Source of the DNA: Epiperipatus broadwayi
Taxonomy: Eukaryota > Onychophora > Udeonychophora > Euonychophora > Peripatidae
DNA: 64,000 nt
Assembly: GCA_028023455.1 (NCBI GenBank)
Contig: JAQFVV010006273.1
Location: 3,670,142 to 3,734,141, forward strand
Reading direction: 5' to 3'
How positions within the stretch are numbered: the stretch's first letter is position 1; each line of letters opens with the position of its first letter. Below, one piece after another: positions 1 to 9,089 of this stretch. Under the pieces are notes generated by a model. It worked only from the letters and a program-made list of their open reading frames with translations, did not search any database and was not told the origin of the DNA. Made by a program: the position numbers and the translations under genes.

Positions 1-194
1 ACATAGCTTGTTATTAATAAAGCTTTTTTTAACAACAAAATGAGTCCTATTCATGATCTTAATTACATTTTTATAAATTGCATTGGACATTATTTTTTAC
101 AGCCCTACAAGTTATTAGTTCAAAGAATTTTGAAAGATCACAATCATTAGTTCTTATGCTTGCTCAAACTGTTAAATGAAGCAAAAAATTTTTT

Positions 195-475
195 GCATTA
201 GTGTGTGCAAGACAGAGTAATCAGTGGATGCAAGAAGATTTGTGCATAAAATCTCTATCTAGTGCTTATACATCTAATATCCCCAAACTAGTTTCTGGCT
301 TGTGGCTTTCATCAGTGAGAAACCTTGGATCCAAGAGCATTGCACCATCTCACTGATGAAAGCCACAAACTAAAAACTAGTTTGAGGATATTGAATGAGT
401 AGGCACTAGATAGGGATTTTATGCACAAATCTTGCATCCATTGATTACACTGGCTTGCACTGAGTGGCACTACTT
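195..475. repeat. Fold-back (palindromic) repeat, family FB-A
   Basis: Two arms of about 125 bp face each other around a short centre near 323-345. The left arm (about 196-322) and the reverse complement of the right arm (about 345-470) share the words GTAATCA-TGGATGCAAG, ATTTGTGCATAAAATC, CTATCTAGTGC, CAAACTAGTTT and GTGGCTTTCATCAGTGAG with a few substitutions. The right-arm sequence recurs as single copies near 40068-40225 and 40875-40960, so this is a dispersed family and not a local accident. No coding capacity and no clear target duplication were found. It is probably a MITE or two head-to-head copies of one repeat. Confidence 0.75.
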
Positions 476-949
476 TATGAAGAGTGTTGCCAGTTTAAGC
501 TCTTAAAGATAATGAAAATCTCTATAAGTTGCTCTTCATTTGCCAATATAAAGAGGGAATTACCATATCAATGATTTTTACATCGATTTGTTTAAAAAAG
601 TTCAATTGTTAATTTTTTTTTTTTCCGGTTTTAGCAGCCATTGAAAAGGTGGGTATTATTTCAGCTTGATATTTACTGGTGGTAATAATAAACAAAGACT
701 AAGCTTATCAACTATCGAACCTACAAAGATGGCCAGAAAAAAAATTTAAATTTTAACCTCATAAAATTATTCTGTACAATATATTACTTAATCTTATAGA
801 TGTGTTTAATAACAGTCCTTTTACTTTATACAATAAAGCTTTATTTTTGAAACTCATTGTCAAGTAAAAATTCACTTGTACCATTGAAAGATAACCGTTA
901 CATTTTTGTTTTATATTTAAATCCATGTATACTTTACATCTATGGAATT

Positions 950-1035
950 TAGATATAATTATAAGGGATTTGAACCCAGACTTTCAAGTTCCTTTCAGCT
1001 ATCCAATCTATCTTATACAACCAATACACATGACC
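950..1035 (-). repeat. tRNA-like SINE remnant
   Basis: On the minus strand this reads a tRNA-like stretch ending in GGGTTCAAATCCC, which matches the RNA polymerase III B box. An A-box-like TGGATAGCTGAAAGG lies upstream. Such pairs mark tRNA-derived SINE heads. The flanks do not give a clean target duplication, so it is called from the internal promoter words alone. A chance tRNA-like match is possible. Confidence 0.3.
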
Positions 1036-1074
1036 ACACATGAAAAATTAATTATTATACTATTTTATGCTGAA

Positions 1075-1545
1075 ACAGAACTCATTATCTACCACATATA
1101 TATAATCAGTGCCCGATTTATATTAAGATAGTATATCTTCAAACTTTAATGGACATGATTGAATCTACTCCATCCCCCAACTCTTCAGCCATCCATACCA
1201 TTGAAAATCTGATGATGGAATACCCAAATCCCTTAATAATATCATCTAAACTCCAGGGGTATATATCTGTATTTAAATATTACAGATTCAGTCTGTATCC
1301 TTCCCATCCCTCTTCTGTCTATTTAAAATGGACAAGGTCCTATACTTGAGTAACTTTTAAAGTCAACATGGGTATGACAATAATATTGGCATTAAGGGAT
1401 TGGAGCATTCCATCATCAGATTTTCAATAGTATGGATGGCTGAAGAATTGGAAAGATTGAGTAGATTGAAGCATGTCCATTAAAGTTTGAAGATTTGTTA
1501 TCTTAATATAAACCGAGCACTGATTATGTGTGGAAGATAATGATC
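1075..1545. repeat. Long fold-back repeat (MITE-like), family FB-B
   Basis: The left arm (about 1075-1242) and the reverse complement of the right arm (about 1382-1545) align almost end to end. Shared words include TAATCAGTGC, TTTATATTAAGATA, ATCTTCAAACTTTAATGGAC, TTCAGCCATCCATAC, ATTGAAAATCTGATGATGGA and AATCCCTTAAT. The centre of about 140 bp is unrelated AT-rich DNA with a short C-rich patch. The short reading frames inside are by-products of the arms. It looks like a non-autonomous DNA element, and no transposase family can be assigned from the termini. Confidence 0.8.
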
Positions 1546-1549
1546 AGTA

Positions 1550-2480
1550 CCAACTAATTAATGAATGCTAATTAAGCATAAAATACGTATATTGCAGACC
1601 ATTTATCTTTTTCACGTATATGTGATCACGTGTATCGGTTGTATGATTTTTTTTTTTTTTTTCCTAAATACAGTTCAAGTTAAAATTCAAAACTGTAAAA
1701 ATAGAATAATAGTGCTTTTGATCAAAGATGACACGAGTCAAATCATATGACATAATACAATGCAATTTTTATGTATATTGATCAAACAATAACGTAAAGC
1801 AACCTTATCAAAAAAAAAAAAAAAAAACGAAACGGAGAATATCATTCAATTTGTCAGTCAAATAGTGAATACTTTCATTTTCCCATTGTATTTTACTGAC
1901 TAATAATTAAATGGCTAACTAGATTGCTCAGAGTAATCTATCTATTTCAATAATAAAAAAAAAAAACAATCCACAAGCCGGCTTTCATTCTGACAATTTT
2001 CAAGTGTTTTTAACCTGACTCGGATGCGAAAGCAAAGTCCTAAGAAGGAAAAACGTATGTACTTATCTACGCTTACACTCTTTACTTTCTACATATATTC
2101 TTTTGAATTGTACAATATATATGCTTGAAAATGTTAAGAGCTTCATTAATAAATAAGCTGTTATATTACCACACATTCATATACATGGAAAATAAATATA
2201 CAGTATAATACATAAAAATTAAAAAATATATAATGCAGTAATCGTAACCAATTGGGAACGAGAGGACAGCAGCCATGCGCTAGTTTTAAAAAGAAAAAAA
2301 ATTTTTACAATAACTTCTATATTTTAGGTTCTATAGATAGATTTAGTTGAAACTATTTAATTAACTAAAAAATGTTAGTAAATATTTGAGAGAAAAACAG
2401 TTAAATGTAACGCAAAAATGGTCTCTTATAATTCTTATACGTACACGTTTATACTTTAAAATTCACGTTTATACTTTATA
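1550..2480. other. AT-rich DNA, nothing recognised
   Basis: This stretch holds poly-T at 1647-1662, poly-A near 1810-1827 and 1956-1966, and TA-rich runs. A small patch near 1975-2060 contains an AG acceptor-like word and a GT donor-like word on the minus strand (CTTCTTAG, then GTCAGGTTA about 25 bases on). That is too little to call an exon. Confidence 0.4.
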
Positions 2481-2605
2481 CTATGAGTTGGTGGTGGGGT
2501 AATAAGAAGAGGTAAAGAAGACTGTTCCAGAAGCAAAAAACGGCGGTCTGCAGTGTACGGCGTTTAAGAATAAATATTTGCGATATATCGCTACTCATTT
2601 GCAGA

Positions 2606-2739
2606 TTATAATTTAAAATTATTAAATTGTGTGATTACCTGGTATTTGTTGAATCTTTAATAATAAGAGTAGTTATAATTTAAAATTATTAAATTGTGTG
2701 ATTACCTGGTATTTGTTGAATCTTTAATAATAAGAGCAG
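2606..2739. repeat. Tandem duplication, 67-bp period, two copies
   Basis: Copy one (2606-2672) and copy two (2673-2739) are identical except at one base near the end (GAGTAG against GAGCAG). Both contain the end of the candidate exon at 2706-2833 and its GTAATC donor. The gene, if real, therefore carries a second donor 67 bases downstream of the first. Such high identity implies a recent event. Confidence 0.95.
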
Positions 2740-2833
2740 CTTCATGAAATTCATTTTGAGAACTTTCTTTGGTATATCCACTAACATTATTTTGGCAATT
2801 ATTATCGGCAGATAAAAATTCATTATTAGCCAT
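2706..2833 (-). CDS. Candidate first coding exon of an unrecognised host gene
   Basis: Reading the minus strand from an ATG at 2833 gives 42 codons plus two bases, beginning MANNEFLSADNNCQNN and ending KDSTNT. A splice-donor-like ACCAG|GTAATC follows at once, and reading on hits a stop in the donor. The codons are less AT-biased than the surroundings and the peptide is hydrophilic, rich in Asn, Ser and Glu, as many nuclear or signalling proteins are. No domain is recognised and no second exon can be placed. Upstream (2840-2900) is a mixed-composition 5' leader with no obvious TATA box. The alternative is a chance ORF of 42 codons. Confidence 0.35.
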
Positions 2834-2899
2834 TTTAATTCGTATATTAAATCTGCTAACTATTCAGCGAAATAAATAATCAAAGCGGAAGATGATTTC

Positions 2900-4015
2900 A
2901 GTTAATAAAGATATTGTGTAAACGTTTTTATTTCTAGGAAATATCCTATTAATTAATGCAAAAAAGGGAATCCCAAATGTTGTAAACAATGAAAATGAAA
3001 AAAACAGCGTTACCAATTTCCAAACGGATGTACATGAAAATTATTAAATATTCATACTAAACTTAGACAATATATATATTAATCTTTTATATTGATTTGC
3101 TTAAAAGTACTCAAATTTAATTTATATATTAACAGGCGGTTGGCTTCACATGTTTTGGTGTCACCCAGACATTTATAAAATACAAGATTTTCCATAAATC
3201 CAAGTGCTAATTTGATTATTTGTTTACATTTACTTTCTTAGATTTAGCGAAAATAAATGTCGAAATAAGCCTTAAACATTGGTTTTTTTTTTTTATCATA
3301 GAAATAGTTTTATTCCATATCAACTTACCTTCGACCTTTTTAACACTCCATTAGGCATTATATTTTTATACATACAAATCATTTGCAAAGCGTGCATACA
3401 TATAAAATATGAGCAAATATATCTAATCTTAATCCATATAATACATACTTTGTTATTTTCACTAACAAAAAAAAAAACTTCTATATCTTGATCGAAGAAA
3501 GGCTGACCTTAAGAATTAAAAGTAACGTCAGTACAGAGTACTAAATATAGATCTGGCCCCATAAGTCAAGTGGCAAGGCACCAACTTCAGACGCCCAATT
3601 AAATTTGACTTATATAAAATAAATGTAATTATTTTTATTTAATGCATATTGTTCCCTAAATTAAATGCTTTGTTCGGTGGAATTTTGTTAAAAAAAGCCT
3701 TTTCTATAGCTTAATTTTAAAATGTGCTGTTTTAAGACTTGCCTCAGGCATAAACGGTCAAGCCCTGCTTAAAAATCAAAACAATTCTAAGACAAAAACT
3801 CTTTTTAAAAAAAAACAGTTAAAGGAGAAAAAAAGTTAAATATCCTTTTCCCTTTGATTAAAGTACTAAAAAAAAAAGTTTAAAATGCCTTTTTAAATGA
3901 AAAAAAAAAAGTGATTAAGGCAGAAAAAGGTTATTTAATATTGCATAACACTTGTTTTTTTTTGTTTTTTTTTTAAAGAAAGACAGTTCAAAATGTGGAT
4001 TTTTATTATATACGC
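2900..4015. other. AT-rich DNA, nothing recognised
   Basis: The stretch holds several poly-A and poly-T runs, including a dense set of A-tracts at 3805-3980. A weak tRNA-like word sits near 3555-3600 (GCCCCATAAGTCAAGTGG). No reading frame shows domain content. Confidence 0.4.
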
Positions 4016-4019
4016 ATGA

Positions 4020-5060
4020 TCATCATCTTTTCAATTCCTAACCTCTTCCCCACAACACACTTGCAAACCTTATTTCATTCATGTATCTCACATGTGGTCT
4101 CTTTTTAGAACTTTGACAATCTATAATGCAATTTAAAACGTTTACTTTCAAATATATTATTCTTATTCGTCAATACATCCAGCCAATCTCTATTTTAGTC
4201 TTTTGACTGTCAATGATATCAGTAATACCTGCTTGTTCTATCATTTTGTTATTTCTAACATACATTTTTCTATACAATGAATGATCTGAAGTCTGAATTG
4301 CTTTTCAGTTAAATATTCAAGTCTCTAATCCATAGATAAAAACTCTGGTTTTAAAAATCTTTTTCAAACACATGGGTATATTTCCTTTTAATATTGTTAT
4401 TTTTATAAAAAAGCATTCACCCAAATTTAATTCTATTATCAATTTTATTCATTATGTTTCCATCTGTATTAATAATCTGAACAAGGCAATTTGTATTTGT
4501 AAAATACATCTAATTCATGTTTATCAATCATTATTTTATTTTATTTTTTTTCTGAAAAAAAAAACCTCTTTGAACATTACTTTAGTCTTTTTAGCATTTT
4601 TTTTTTTATTGCTACTTTCTTACTTTTATTGATAATGCTACATTTCCTGTAGTCCTGAAGCATTATCTCAAAAGCCATGTCATCACCTGTAAAATCCAAA
4701 TGACTTAAATAATGTTTATTTACATTTACTGTCTTGGTTTCACATTTTGATTCACAAAATACTTATTTTAAAACTACTGCAAAAAGTTTTGGAGTCACTG
4801 TGTCACACACCTTTCTCAATATGATCTTAGTACTTCTATGAAATCATATCATTATTACTCAATTTTGAAAAACATTTTTTGAATATGGCAATATTCTAGG
4901 TCTACATCTTGTTATTATAGAGTCAAGAGCTTTTTTCATAATCTACAAATTCAAAGTATATGCTAACTCTTATTCATTGGTACTTTCCATAACTTTTCTC
5001 AATAGCTGGATAATCAACTTTAAATCCAGCTAGTCCTTTTGATTGGTTAAAATCCAAACT
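4020..5060 (-). pseudogene. Degraded antisense RTE-type LINE (reverse transcriptase part)
   Basis: The sequence aligns block by block with the better preserved copy at 45690-46760. Both carry CTCACATGTGGTCTCTTT, CAGTAATACCTG, ATTATGTTTCCATCTGTATT, AACATTACTTTAG and AAAAAGTTTTGGAGTCAC in the same order. On the minus strand these encode the RT palm and thumb and the C-terminal tail of RTE-clade proteins. Every frame is broken by stops and A-tract indels, so it is dead. Sequence past 5060 may hold more of the element but is not alignable by eye. Confidence 0.75.
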
Positions 5061-5784
5061 TTGCCATAGACAAATATACAAATTTTATATAGAATGGATA
5101 GAAGCTGTAATTTTTAATATCCTCTTTGTAATCTTTCTTAAATATCAACATTTCTATTGCATTTTTACAATAATATGCTATACTTTTATCATTTGACATA
5201 TAACTACAATAATTTTTCTATTTCTTCACATGCTTCTAAGATATCAATTATAATTTCATCACTTTCTGACTTTCTTTTTCATAGATTTAATTGCTTGTTT
5301 TATTGCATCTAAAATAATGATCAATTCAGAAAATGTAATAATTGTGGGTATACTCGCTTTATTGTTTATTATAATTCTTTATAGAACTGTTCCATACTGT
5401 AATCTAAAATATACAGCTCATATGAAAGTCACCCATGGGCAATTTCCATGGGCTGTCTGATATTTTATGATCAAACAACTTTTTCTTTTATAGTCCACTA
5501 AATCAGAGGCAATAGATTCTATTTTATTTTAATTAACCTTATTGATTGCAAATTACAACAAATGCTACAAATAATGAAACATTACAATTTATTTATGTAT
5601 ATACATTATTATAACACAAACAATAACATAATTGACAGTCATACATGGAAAACATTAATCTATTAGTTCTTTTTACCTGGAAATAAATTTTGAATAATAA
5701 CATACTAATTAATATGGCTAGAGATTTATTGATTCTATTATTATTTTTACATGCACAGACAATATACAGCACAATACATTTTAA

Positions 5785-6110
5785 TTGTGGTGCTAATTTA
5801 GTTTATGCTCATGTCCATTTTGAAATCTAAAGAATAGCTAAAACCACTGCTGACATATCCAACCGATAAATGACATAATATTGAATAAAAGTACTTTAAA
5901 TTCATATTTTAGAAATTATAAGCATGTAGTATACTTCATATTTTATCTGTTATATTCTTTTGATATTTGGAAAATATAAGCTTGGTTTGATCAGATTTAT
6001 GCATCTTTTGGACAATACTTATGTCATTTATTGGTTGGATGTGTCTGCAGTGGTTTTTAGATTTCAAAATGACCATGAGCCAAACTACATTGGCACCTTA
6101 ATTGTTTCTG
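5785..6110. repeat. Fold-back repeat, about 90-bp arms
   Basis: The left arm at about 5788-5873 and the reverse complement of 6018-6105 share ATTTTGAAATCTAAA, AAACCACTGC, CATATCCAACC/CACATCCAACC and ATAAATGACATAA. About 140 bp of AT-rich DNA lies between. The structure fits a small MITE. The termini do not identify a transposase family. Confidence 0.65.
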
Positions 6111-6328
6111 GACAAATATAAATTCATGCACAGACTATCACCACTAATTATTAATCCAATTGGTCATAATATAGTTTTAAGACTTAACAACACTACAGAT
6201 TCAAGATACACTAGAATCATTGACTATGATCAATCATTTCAGGCTGTAATGTAGGTAAATAACTAAACATTAGCTAAGTAGGTGTAAGAATCAGGAAACA
6301 GTATCTAATTTGTGAATCAAGAATATAT

Positions 6329-6551
6329 AAAACAAAGCATATGATATTCAGTAGGAATATGTATGTACCACATACATTTCCTCAAAATAAGAGTACTAAG
6401 GGGAATGACTGGCAAGTTCAATGGTATCACACAAAGAAAATATTTAAACAAAGCATATGATATGTGGTAAGTATGCCATCTACCACATAATACTGCTCAA
6501 ATAAAGTTAATGACTGCGAGGGGCCAGCAGACACCAAATGGTATCACACTC
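6329..6551. repeat. Diverged tandem repeat, two copies of about 110 bp
   Basis: Both copies start AACAAAGCATATGATAT, continue through a block with ACCACATA, and finish with AATGGTATCACAC. A third, weaker start follows after 6551. The copies differ in the middle, so this is an old duplication. Confidence 0.6.
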
Positions 6552-6830
6552 ATTTTTGAATAAAGTATATATATAAACAAACATTATACGTAGACAAAAC
6601 AGCTGGAAATGAAAGTATATCAGCTCAAGAAAGTTTACTACTTTTTATTATTCTTTCTATATTTGCTTAATCCCAAAGTTGGAGGGTATTTTCCTTAAAA
6701 CTTAAATATTAAAAAGACAATCTTACTTAATTTAATCTGTCTGTGCAGCCTGTTTTACACTATTCAAAGATCACTAATCAACATTATTCATGTTACCAAA
6801 ATCACACTTTTCTTTATGTTTGCCGTAATA

Positions 6831-7085
6831 TATAAATATAATTTATCCAAACTTCAAACACTTTTAGCAAACTTTATTTGTACATACACCTACATTTCGA
6901 CTGCCCTGCAGTCTTCTTCAGAGCTATGATATAATGAACAAAATAAAAATAAAAAAACTATATAATAACACCATAAAAAAAATTTTAAACAATAAAAAAA
7001 AAAACTAAAAACAACATAAAATATATATATTAAAAACCTGAAATAAATAATCAAACCCAAATAAAACAATTAATATAAAATAAAA
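6831..7085 (-). repeat. Left pLTR of the Penelope-like element (inverted copy)
   Basis: This is the near-perfect reverse complement of 8822-9063. Shared blocks include ATAATTTATCCAAACTTC, TTTGTACATACACCTACATT and AATCAAACCCAAATAAAAC. Differences are mainly A-tract lengths. It ends directly upstream of the truncated RT. Confidence 0.9.
6883..6928 (-). ncRNA. Hammerhead-like ribozyme motif, left inverted pLTR
   Basis: Exact reverse-complement counterpart of the motif in the right pLTR. The core CTGAAGA is at 6915-6921 on the minus strand, with the same stem II hairpin and GAAA at 6895-6898. No base differs between the two copies across these 46 positions, although the flanking A-tracts have drifted. 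Confidence 0.72.
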
Positions 7086-7111
7086 ATATAACAGAAAATA
7101 AAAATGCTCCT

Positions 7112-7294
7112 TTGTTTTTTAACAGATATGTAGATGATTATTTAATGATTTTTAATAAAAGCCAAAGACAAATAAGCTGGTTTATTAATGATATTAATAA
7201 AATAGAAGAGAATATAAAATTTACAGTTGAGAAGGAAGAGAATAATAAAATTGCATATCTGGATATAATGATTCAAAAGAAATTGTGTTTATAA
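7112..7294 (+). pseudogene. Penelope-like reverse transcriptase fragment (motif C onward)
   Basis: The frame of about 60 residues begins FFNRYVDDYLMIF, containing the YVDD catalytic motif of the RT palm. It ends near IAYLDIMIQKK, which corresponds to the thumb-side FLD motif region. The fingers and motifs A and B are missing, consistent with 5' truncation at insertion. A frameshift near 7290 separates it from the downstream frame, which stays open through ITNWFSDIDRKYK as the linker. Confidence 0.85.
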
Positions 7295-7391
7295 AAAGAA
7301 TAATATTGGTAACAAAATAACAAATTGGTTTTCCGACATTGATAGGAAATATAAAATTAGTTGTATATATTCAAGAATATACAGAGCTGCA

Positions 7392-8036
7392 ATGTATTGT
7401 TCAAGGAAAGAAGATTATAATATACAAAAAGATTTAATAATCAATGAATTAAAAATGAATGGTTTCCCTGTATATATAATTAAAAGAAGTATTGGAAAAA
7501 TAGAATATAAGATAAATAAAAATGAAAAGAGTGAAGGAAAAAAGAAAGGTGAAGATAGATATATAGGAATAAAAACAAATAATAATATCATAGTGAATAA
7601 ATTTAACAAAATTATAAAGAAGATTAATAAAAGATACAAAAGAATAATTAATACAAAAATAGTTAATAAAAAAAGAGAAAACCTATTAAATTTGATAGAT
7701 AACAAATACATAGGATATAATAAAGATAATAAAGAAATAATTAATGGAGTATATGTGATAAAATGCAAACAATGTCTAGATAGTGGGATTGATAACAAAT
7801 ATGTGGGAGAAACAAAAAATTCTATAAAAACAAGACTAAAACAACATATGGCAGATAATAAATCACCAATATATATACATACAAAAGAAACAGGACACAA
7901 ATTTACACAAAGTTCAATAAAAATGAAGTTATATACAAAAAGTATTAAAGAAAGGAAAATAAAAGAAGCTATATTAATAAGAAAGATAAAACCAGAATTT
8001 AATAGAGATTCTGGGATTAGGATGAGATTGGTATAG
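7392..8036 (+). CDS. Penelope-like linker plus GIY-YIG endonuclease domain
   Basis: An uninterrupted 214-residue frame. The first 110 residues are a Lys/Asn-rich linker. The nuclease begins at GVYVIKC (119-125) and continues with KYVGETKNSIKTRLKQH (136-152), giving the GIY and YIG strands and the expected catalytic Arg (R148). EAILI (192-196) supplies the expected metal-binding Glu, and PEFN (201-204) follows. C125, C128, H163 and H169 match the CCHH zinc-binding set of Penelope endonucleases. The enzyme would nick target DNA for target-primed reverse transcription in the nucleus. The true protein started upstream: the frame is open before this ATG, and the RT part is joined through a frameshift. 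Codon use is extremely A-rich. Confidence 0.88.
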   Translation: MYCSRKEDYNIQKDLIINELKMNGFPVYIIKRSIGKIEYKINKNEKSEGKKKGEDRYIGIKTNNNIIVNKFNKIIKKINKRYKRIINTKIVNKKRENLLNLIDNKYIGYNKDNKEIINGVYVIKCKQCLDSGIDNKYVGETKNSIKTRLKQHMADNKSPIYIHTKETGHKFTQSSIKMKLYTKSIKERKIKEAILIRKIKPEFNRDSGIRMRLV

Positions 8037-8821
8037 TTATTAAATAAAATATATAGAGGTAAATATGTAAAGAGATAATTGTTAATAAATAAGTTGGGGA
8101 TGATAAAAAATGGTTAGGTTAAATACGAGTATAAATTTGGGTATATTTATAGATATTAAATAATAAAAAATAATAATAAATAAATAAATTAATAAACTTA
8201 GCATAATATTTACATATAAAACAGTATAATTTTTTTTTATAAGAATTATATAAAAATAATGATAAAAGTTAAAATATATAAAATAAAAAAATATATATGT
8301 AAATAAAGTTGTAGGGTTTATATATATAAAAACATATAAAGAAGTATAATATAAATTTATGAGTATTATATAATAAAAGTTAAAGTGTAAAATATATATA
8401 TAAATAAAGAGTTGTAGGGGATATATATTTAGTTTAAATAATATGTAATAGAGAAAGCTAGGGTATAAGATAATTTTTTGAAAAAACGATTTTTCATTAT
8501 TTTATTTTGAAGATCAGAATAGCCTTAGTAAGTGTAAAGATTATAAAGAGGATTGGGGATTAAATATTCAGCAATAATAAATATAAAATATTAATTTTAA
8601 AAGAAGAATGAGTAAGAAAATAATAAATATGATTTAAAATTAAAAGAATTTTAGTTACTAATCATAAAGTTTAAGTTTATGAAGAATACAGATAATTAGT
8701 AGATTGTTAATAATAATAAAATAGATAATATTTAGATTAATAGTTGTCCTTGAATGTATATATGTATAAAGTTAAGAATACACATGTATAATTTATATTT
8801 ATTTTTCATTTATGTAGTACA

Positions 8822-9063
8822 TTTTATTTTATATTAATTGTTTTATTTGGGTTTGATTATTTATTTCAGGTTTTTAATATATATATTTTATGTTGTTTTT
8901 AGTTTTTTTTTATTGTTTAAAAATTTTTTTATGGTGTTATTATATAGTTTTTTTTTTTGTTCATTATATCATAGCTCTGAAGAAGACTGCAGGGCAGTCG
9001 AAATGTAGGTGTATGTACAAATAAAGTTTGCTAAAAGTGTTTGAAGTTTGGATAAATTATATT
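8822..9063 (+). repeat. Right pLTR of the Penelope-like element
   Basis: Downstream copy of the terminal repeat, in the same sense as the coding frame. It contains the hammerhead-like motif, followed by an AATAAA hexamer near 9020 that may act as a polyadenylation signal. Confidence 0.88.
8970..9015 (+). ncRNA. Hammerhead-like ribozyme motif (small PLE variant), right pLTR
   Basis: The catalytic-core-like word CTGAAGA (8977-8983) is followed by a perfect 6-bp hairpin GACTGC-AGG-GCAGTC (8985-8999) as stem II, then GAAA (9000-9003). Stem I can form between CATAGCT (8970-8976) and GGTGTATG (9008-9015), with one bulged G and two wobble pairs. Stem III is almost absent: only AUGU follows, and this can pair with itself in a dimer. 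That layout is known for the small hammerhead variants of Penelope-like elements, which cleave as dimers. One extra A between core and stem II departs from the consensus. Activity is inferred only. Confidence 0.75.
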
Positions 9064-9089
9064 TATATTATTCATGTTAATGATAAAAT

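Larger units (their letters stand above)
6796..9066 (+). mobile_element. Penelope-like retroelement, EN+ type, 5'-truncated, with inverted pLTRs
   Basis: The direct repeat ATTATTCATGTTA at 6783-6795 and 9067-9079 brackets the element as a 13-bp target-site duplication. Inside are inverted repeats of about 250 bp (6831-7085 against 8822-9063), an RT fragment starting at its YVDD motif, and a GIY-YIG endonuclease frame. Inverted pseudo-LTRs, 5' truncation and a GIY-YIG domain after the RT are hallmarks of Penelope-like elements. The RT is incomplete and frameshifted from the endonuclease, so this copy could not move by itself. The 35 bases between the left duplication and the inverted repeat are unexplained. 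Confidence 0.9.

Noticed and set aside
7415-7900. 161-codon minus-strand open frame
   Set aside because: It is the antisense shadow of the GIY-YIG frame on the plus strand. Its Leu/Ile/Phe-rich product simply reflects the complement of an A-rich coding strand.
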